Part shown: piece by piece, positions 59,503 through 64,000 of the stretch
How positions within the stretch are numbered: the stretch's first letter is position 1
Layout of the letters: each line of letters opens with the position of its first letter
Source of the DNA: an uncultured Coriobacteriaceae bacterium
GTDB taxonomy: Bacteria; Actinomycetota; Coriobacteriia; Coriobacteriales; Atopobiaceae
Assembly (NCBI GenBank): GCA_902798915.1
Contig: CADBYM010000001.1
Coordinates: 211,263 to 275,262, forward strand
Length of the DNA stretch: 64,000 bases
Direction: 5' to 3'
Translations under genes and position numbers: made by a program
The notes under the pieces: model-generated
Seen by the model: only the letters and a program-made list of their open reading frames with translations
The model's database searches: none
Told to the model about the DNA's origin: nothing

Positions 59503-62061
59503 GTGACGGAAAGCTTACACGACGAAGATTACAGATTTGCGCATGATGACGGCGCAACTACGGGCGATGCGGACGATCGCAAGGGCTTCTGGGGTAGTGG
59601 CGAAGCAGGCTTGGAACCCGAAGTCGGTAATGAGGCTTGGGCGGGGGATGCGATAGACGATGCTGCTGACGTCACGTCTTCGTGGCTTTCGCTATCGCGA
59701 TCCGTGGACGGGGGGATGTCCCATGCGAGGTCCGTGGCGGATGCGCGTGAGCTGGAGAGCCTGTATCCCAAGACGCGCGGAGGTCGCGTCATGGTTCGCG
59801 GTCCCGTAGAGACCCTCCCGCCCGAGGAAGAATACGATTACTACGAGTCGGTCGATGCTGGCGATGCGGCGAGTGGCTCCTTTGGGTATGCTGCGGCCAC
59901 CATCGAGCACCAGGATCCCGTGTCTGACGGCTTGGAAGTGGGACTTGACGAGCCCCTCACTCCGGAGGAGGACGACCGGCCAACCCATGATGACCGCTAC
60001 TTGCCCGATGACGTCTACATTGAGCAGAATCCCTATGAAGTTGCCTTGCGCGAGGAGCGCCAGTCCCCAAGGAGGCCGCGAAGGAAGCTCTGGGAACTTG
60101 ACGAGCAGGTCTGGCTCGACGTTGAGTTTGAGCCCATCGTCGACGATGAGGTGGTAGAACCGTCGCCCGAGGAATCGGTAGAGGAGCCGGTGCCATCGGA
60201 GGAGGCTCCTTCGGAGGGATACGAAGAACCGGGCAACGGATATCTTTACGACTCCCTAGAAGAAGACCTGCTCGACGTTGACGAACCGCTTGACTTCGAC
60301 GAATACTACGGCGAACCAGACGACGTGCCCTACGAAGCGGAGGAACCTCGACTCGAACCCCTTGACCAGGCCCCACCTTTTGACGAACCTCTCGGCGACG
60401 AGATGGATGACGCATATCTGCTCGACGATGACGAGCCCCTGTATGAGGAGCCTGCATCGGAGGAGCTCCCTCTGGACGAGTCGCCCGTTGAAGAAGAACT
60501 GCTTGCCGAGGACGAGCTGCAGGCCGACGAAGAGCTGCAGGCCGAGGGCGAGCCGTTTACTGAGGAAGAGTCTACCCAACGAGACAGCGATGAGGAGCAG
60601 GTTCCCGAGCGCCATTCCGAGGATTACGAGGGCGACCTGACCGTGCTCGACCGCATCAAGCACATGAGCAAGCGGACGCGCGTCATCGTGGGGGCTTCGA
60701 CGGCAGTCGTTATTCTCCTGACCATATATATAGTGGGCGTCGTTCAGCTTTCGGGTCGCTTCCTGCCGAATACGCACATTGGCGAGTGTGACGTCTCGGA
60801 GCTCACGGTGGAACAGGCGGAGGAGGCCCTGACGGAGCGGACCAAGACCTATGCGCTTACGATTTCCGTTGGGGAGTTCTCGACGAGCGTGGACGGGGCA
60901 AGCGTTTCGCTCGACCGTGACGAGGCACGCATTGCTCGGGAGGCATATCAGAACCAATCTCCGTTTTCCTGGCCAATCGTTGTGGTCTTTGGTGGCGAGC
61001 CGGACGTGGATCAGGGAATCACGTACGACAACGTCAAGTTCGATCAGCAGGTAACCGATGCGGTTGACGAGTACAACCAAAAGAACCTGCCCACGACAAA
61101 AGCTCGTGTGGCGTACAACTCCGCCACCCAGACGTATTCCCTTGAGGGAAGCGTCGACGGGCAGGCGCTCGACAAGAAGCAGGTGCTCGATGCCGCTCAC
61201 GGCAGCATTGCCATCATGCGCTCGTCGGCGCGGCCGAATCCAGACCAGGCGTTCAGGCAGGCGGAGGTTAAGGACCTGCCTCAGTATGCCACGTCGGTCA
61301 GCAACGCTAACGCCGTGCGCGATGCCACGATTCCCATCCTCGTAGATGGAAAGCAGGTCAGCATCTGCGACCAGATTCTCATCAGATCGTGGGTAAGCGT
61401 CACTGACGAGCCAGCCGTCAAGGTTGACGAAGACGCCGTTGAGTCATGGTGCAAAGACACTCTGAGTCCCTTGGTCTACAAAGAAGGGGAATGGGGCGAG
61501 GTCTTCCTCGATATCGACGCGTTCGTGGACGCGTTCGCGGAGAAGCTACGTAACGGTGATTCGCGTCCATTTGAGGCAATTACGTATGACGAGCTCAACC
61601 GCGAAGGCACCTCGCGTCAGCAGGCGTACGAAGAAAGTCCTTGGCACAAAGAGCTGGGCAAGCGGGGCAGATACATCGACGTGGACCTTGCCGCGCAGTT
61701 CGCGCGTCTCTTTGATTCCTCGGGCAAGGTCATCTGGGAGTCTGCCTTCGTCTCGGGCGACATGTACGAGGGGCACCAGACCATTACTGGCACATATGAG
61801 TTGTATGCGCATCTGCCGGGTCAGGTTCTCGTTGGACTGGACTATAACAACGACGGCAAGCCGGATTACGAGTCATACGTCAACTTCTGGATGCCGTTCT
61901 ATGGTGGGTATGGCCTCCACGACGCAACATGGCGCGATTCCTTCGGAGGCGATCTTTATGTTTACAACGGGAGTCACGGGTGCATCAACCTGCCATACGA
62001 GAAGGCGGAGGAGCTGTACAACATGACCTCCGTGGGCGATACGGTCTATGTGCATGAATAG
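59503..62061 (+). CDS. L,D-transpeptidase (YkuD) with a large acidic cytoplasmic domain
   Basis: 852 residues. Residues 1-385 are strongly acidic, low-complexity and cytoplasmic. One membrane helix (about 391-414, VIVGASTAVVILLTIYIVGVV) follows, then a YoaR-type peptidoglycan-binding region (about 425-640) and a C-terminal YkuD domain with LHDATWR (His 806) and GSHGCINLP (His 825, Cys 827). It makes 3-3 crosslinks or attaches wall peptides outside the membrane. The GTG at 59503 is chosen because ggag lies 7 nt ahead; an ATG at 59446 would add 19 residues with no ribosome site. Confidence 0.88.
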   Translation: MTESLHDEDYRFAHDDGATTGDADDRKGFWGSGEAGLEPEVGNEAWAGDAIDDAADVTSSWLSLSRSVDGGMSHARSVADARELESLYPKTRGGRVMVRGPVETLPPEEEYDYYESVDAGDAASGSFGYAAATIEHQDPVSDGLEVGLDEPLTPEEDDRPTHDDRYLPDDVYIEQNPYEVALREERQSPRRPRRKLWELDEQVWLDVEFEPIVDDEVVEPSPEESVEEPVPSEEAPSEGYEEPGNGYLYDSLEEDLLDVDEPLDFDEYYGEPDDVPYEAEEPRLEPLDQAPPFDEPLGDEMDDAYLLDDDEPLYEEPASEELPLDESPVEEELLAEDELQADEELQAEGEPFTEEESTQRDSDEEQVPERHSEDYEGDLTVLDRIKHMSKRTRVIVGASTAVVILLTIYIVGVVQLSGRFLPNTHIGECDVSELTVEQAEEALTERTKTYALTISVGEFSTSVDGASVSLDRDEARIAREAYQNQSPFSWPIVVVFGGEPDVDQGITYDNVKFDQQVTDAVDEYNQKNLPTTKARVAYNSATQTYSLEGSVDGQALDKKQVLDAAHGSIAIMRSSARPNPDQAFRQAEVKDLPQYATSVSNANAVRDATIPILVDGKQVSICDQILIRSWVSVTDEPAVKVDEDAVESWCKDTLSPLVYKEGEWGEVFLDIDAFVDAFAEKLRNGDSRPFEAITYDELNREGTSRQQAYEESPWHKELGKRGRYIDVDLAAQFARLFDSSGKVIWESAFVSGDMYEGHQTITGTYELYAHLPGQVLVGLDYNNDGKPDYESYVNFWMPFYGGYGLHDATWRDSFGGDLYVYNGSHGCINLPYEKAEELYNMTSVGDTVYVHE

Positions 62062-62134
62062 GTTCCTCACTTATGCTACACTACAAAACCATGCAATAAA
62101 CACGCAGCAGTAATGTAGGCGAAAGGAGCCATCC

Positions 62135-62446
62135 ATGGCCAACCACTTCAGCGAGTTTGACGAATACGACGTATCATCAGAATATCGGCCGCTTGGCGCA
62201 TGGGCTTACTTTGGTCTCAGCATCCTCTTTAGCATTCCCTTCATCGGACTGGTCTTCCTCATCATATTTAGCTTCGCCTCATCCAACATCAACCGTAGGA
62301 ACTACGCGCGTTCCTACTTCATCGGACTATTCTTCATCGTCATTCTCTTTGCGGCCTTGCATGTTACGGGACTGCTCAACGAGACCATCCAAGCGATGGC
62401 GGCGGGGCAGTATCCCTCGTACCTCCAGTGGTTGCCTTGGCTATAG
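62135..62446 (+). CDS. Small two-helix membrane protein, unknown function
   Basis: 103 residues with two membrane helices (about 21-49 and 62-79: LGAWAYFGLSILFSIPFIGLVFLIIFSF and SYFIGLFFIVILFAALHV). The linker SSNINRRNYARS is basic and lies inside by the positive-inside rule. No family name is recognised, though similar small proteins occur in gut Firmicutes and Actinobacteria. gaaaggagccatcc precedes the ATG. It begins 73 nt after the L,D-transpeptidase gene. Confidence 0.75.
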   Translation: MANHFSEFDEYDVSSEYRPLGAWAYFGLSILFSIPFIGLVFLIIFSFASSNINRRNYARSYFIGLFFIVILFAALHVTGLLNETIQAMAAGQYPSYLQWLPWL

Positions 62447-62481
62447 GCAAACTGCACGTGTCCGAACAAAGGCTGATGAGC

Positions 62482-62506
62482 AAGACGGCCCCCTGCGGGC
62501 CGTCTT
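62482..62506 (+). terminator. Terminator after the small membrane protein
   Basis: A 10-bp stem (aagacggccc / gggccgtctt) with a 5-nt loop. The rest of the gap to 62734 holds no gene; a -10-like TAGAAT is at 62663-62668, ahead of the next ATG. Confidence 0.7.
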
Positions 62507-62734
62507 CGCGTAGGTGCACGTTGTGTTTCTTGCGTTAAGCAGCTTTCTCTCTTGCGCGAGGACGATGCGGACGCCGCGGTGATGAAGGCGTCCAGACGGC
62601 GGGGCATCTAGGCGATAATTAAGAAACATGGAAGCGCTTTCATCCTTGCCAACGAAGGCTGCTAGAATGGCCTCATCTGTTAGTGGCGGGGCACGCACGC
62701 TGGCTGGCTTCCCGCCCGAGGAAAGGCGGTGGGT

Positions 62735-64000
62735 ATGAAAGGGGCACACTATCCCCAGCCGACGCGAAGAAGGGAGGCAAGGGGGCTGCTCTCCGTCGTG
62801 GTCGCAGGCCTGCTGCTCGCGGTCGCGCTCGTCGCGGCGCCGCCCGTGGCGCTCGGCGACGAGCGGGCAGGCGAGGGCGCGCCCGACCAGGCGGTCGTGG
62901 AAGGCGCGGACGGCGCGGGCGGCCAGCAGGGCATGGCGACTGATGTCACCGAATGGCTCGTCGATTCCGGAGAGAGCGACGGCGCGGATTACGTCGGCAA
63001 CGAACCCGGCGCGTCCGGCGAGACGGGCGACGAAGGCGGCGGATCCGGTGATCGCGCGAGCGGAAGCGAGTTCGGCAACGACTTGACCGACAACGACGCG
63101 ACCGGCAACGAAGCCGGCGATGACATGACCGGAGACGACACGAGCGGCAAAGACTTGACCGGCGACGAGTGCGGCGAGACGGATGACGACGCGACCGGCG
63201 ACGACGCCGGCGGCGACGCGACCGGCGACCAGGGCTCGGGCGGCGTCGACGACCCGGCCGATGACCAAGGGGATGCCGACAAGACCAATGGGCCAGCGCG
63301 GGGCAACGAGGCCCCTGCCGGGGACGAATTCGACGACAGATCCGATGACGCCGCACAGCCCGAGACCAAGGACGAGGCGACCACGGGCGAGCAGGAGGCC
63401 GGGCCCGCCACGACGGAGCCCGCGACGACCGAGCCCACCAAGGCCGATCCGACCGCCGACGAGAAGAGCGCCGACGAGAAGAGCGCCGACGAGAAGGCCG
63501 CCGGCGAGAAGGCCGCCGACAAGGCCGAGGTGAGCCGGCAAGAGGCCGGGGCAACCGAGGAGGCCGCCGCCCCCGAGGCGGAGCCCTCGAAGGCGGAGCC
63601 CGCGACGACCGAGCCCGTCCTCGGCACCCAGTCCGCGAACGACGCCGCGCCCGCGGCCGAGGCCACGACGACCGCCGAGACGGCGGCTGCCAAGACGGCG
63701 GCCGCGCAGAGGACGGCGGCGCGGCAGGCGGCCGCCACCCGGGAGGCCCCGGCAAAGGAGGCTACGGCAAAGAAGGCCGCGGCGGTACCTGCTCCGGCGA
63801 CCACACCGAAGAAGGCCGCGGCGACGGCGGCCGCGGCGACGGCCCCGAAGAAGGCCGCCGTGCCCACGAAGGCGCCTGCCGCGAAGGCTCCCGCCACAAC
63901 CGCGAAGACAGCGGCCAAGAAGTACTTCTGGGTGCGCTTCTACGACGCGTTCGGCAATGTCGCCAAGAAGCAGAAGGTGGCGAGCGGAAAGAAGGCCACC
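62735..64000 (+). CDS. Large secreted Ala/Thr/Asp-rich surface protein, 3' end outside window
   Basis: The frame is open from the ATG at 62735 to the window edge (422 residues). A signal peptide (about 16-42, LLSVVVAGLLLAVALVAAPPVALGD) is followed by an Asp/Gly/Thr-rich part (TGDD, ATGDDAGGD), four ADEKS-type repeats and an Ala/Lys/Thr-rich, basic part (TAAAKTAAAQRTAARQ). The last visible residues, FWVRFYDAFGNVAKKQKVASGKKAT, look like the start of a beta repeat of the InlB B type. A wall-linked adhesin is likely, but the end is not visible. Composition is much more biased than its neighbours. gaggaaagg lies ahead of the ATG. Confidence 0.75.
   Translation, partial: MKGAHYPQPTRRREARGLLSVVVAGLLLAVALVAAPPVALGDERAGEGAPDQAVVEGADGAGGQQGMATDVTEWLVDSGESDGADYVGNEPGASGETGDEGGGSGDRASGSEFGNDLTDNDATGNEAGDDMTGDDTSGKDLTGDECGETDDDATGDDAGGDATGDQGSGGVDDPADDQGDADKTNGPARGNEAPAGDEFDDRSDDAAQPETKDEATTGEQEAGPATTEPATTEPTKADPTADEKSADEKSADEKAAGEKAADKAEVSRQEAGATEEAAAPEAEPSKAEPATTEPVLGTQSANDAAPAAEATTTAETAAAKTAAAQRTAARQAAATREAPAKEATAKKAAAVPAPATTPKKAAATAAAATAPKKAAVPTKAPAAKAPATTAKTAAKKYFWVRFYDAFGNVAKKQKVASGKKAT
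63455..63514 (+). repeat. Four tandem 15-bp repeats encoding ADEKS/A-type pentapeptides
   Basis: gccgacgagaagagc and close variants repeat four times in frame, which may allow copy-number change in the surface protein. Confidence 0.8.

Noticed and set aside
62441..63918. Several long frames opposite the right-edge surface protein
   Set aside because: They mirror the repeats of the plus-strand frame, which has a signal peptide and ribosome site.
1..64000. tRNA, rRNA, phage or insertion elements
   Set aside because: No tRNA-like T-arm with acceptor pairing, rRNA segment, transposase or integrase was seen.

Overview
The window is GC-rich, densely coded DNA with short gaps, good Shine-Dalgarno sites and many hairpins between convergent genes. 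Gene content (DUF1846, DUF2974, LacI-type sensor domains fused to GGDEF, repeat-rich surface proteins with an LPxTG-like tail, a PTH2-type hydrolase) points to a host-associated anaerobic actinobacterium of the class Coriobacteriia, probably Olsenella- or Atopobium-like. That placement is an inference from gene types, not from a marker gene. No rRNA, tRNA, CRISPR, phage or insertion sequence was recognised. Both window ends cut through genes.

1-7.3 kb: an iron-type alcohol dehydrogenase (cut by the left edge), a TRIC channel, an Fe-S aldo/keto reductase, a DUF2974 hydrolase, a DEAD-box helicase with a large basic insertion, and an rRNA methyltransferase behind the helicase. 7.6-15.1 kb: a repeat-rich surface protein, homoserine O-acyltransferase (MetA), an acyl-CoA synthetase, and an ECF sigma factor overlapping its membrane anti-sigma factor.

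15.2-22.6 kb is a c-di-GMP block: an EAL-PAS protein, a cytoplasmic sugar-binding-type domain fused to GGDEF, a secreted protein with GERPELP repeats, and a sensory [FeFe]-hydrogenase-like protein fused to GGDEF. Then come a GH2 glycosidase and a YdcF protein.

25.7-31.6 kb is a potassium locus: an intact kup, a shortened KdpD-like kinase with KdpE, and a second kup broken by an internal deletion. Both kup upstream regions carry the same 17-bp, 11-bp-period direct repeat that resembles the E. coli KdpE site, although no kdpFABC is present.

31.7-44.1 kb: two small unknown proteins, DUF1846, cysteine synthase behind a palindromic operator, a nickel-type ECF transporter (NikM-Q-O) with NikR, a zinc-ribbon membrane protein, a heterodimeric ABC exporter with a duplicated 80-bp tail remnant, and an alpha/beta hydrolase whose nucleophile position is Asp.

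44.2-64 kb: AsnRS, then a cell-envelope-rich stretch (NlpC/P60 hydrolase, ATP-grasp ligase divergent from MurJ, L,D-transpeptidase), CorA, a class I glutamine amidotransferase-like hydrolase, a second Fe-S aldo/keto reductase, PTH2, a monoacylglycerol-lipase-like hydrolase translationally coupled to glycerol kinase, a zinc-ribbon protein with a Tyr/Gly tail, an MBL-fold hydrolase, and the start of a large Ala/Thr/Asp-rich secreted protein cut by the right edge.
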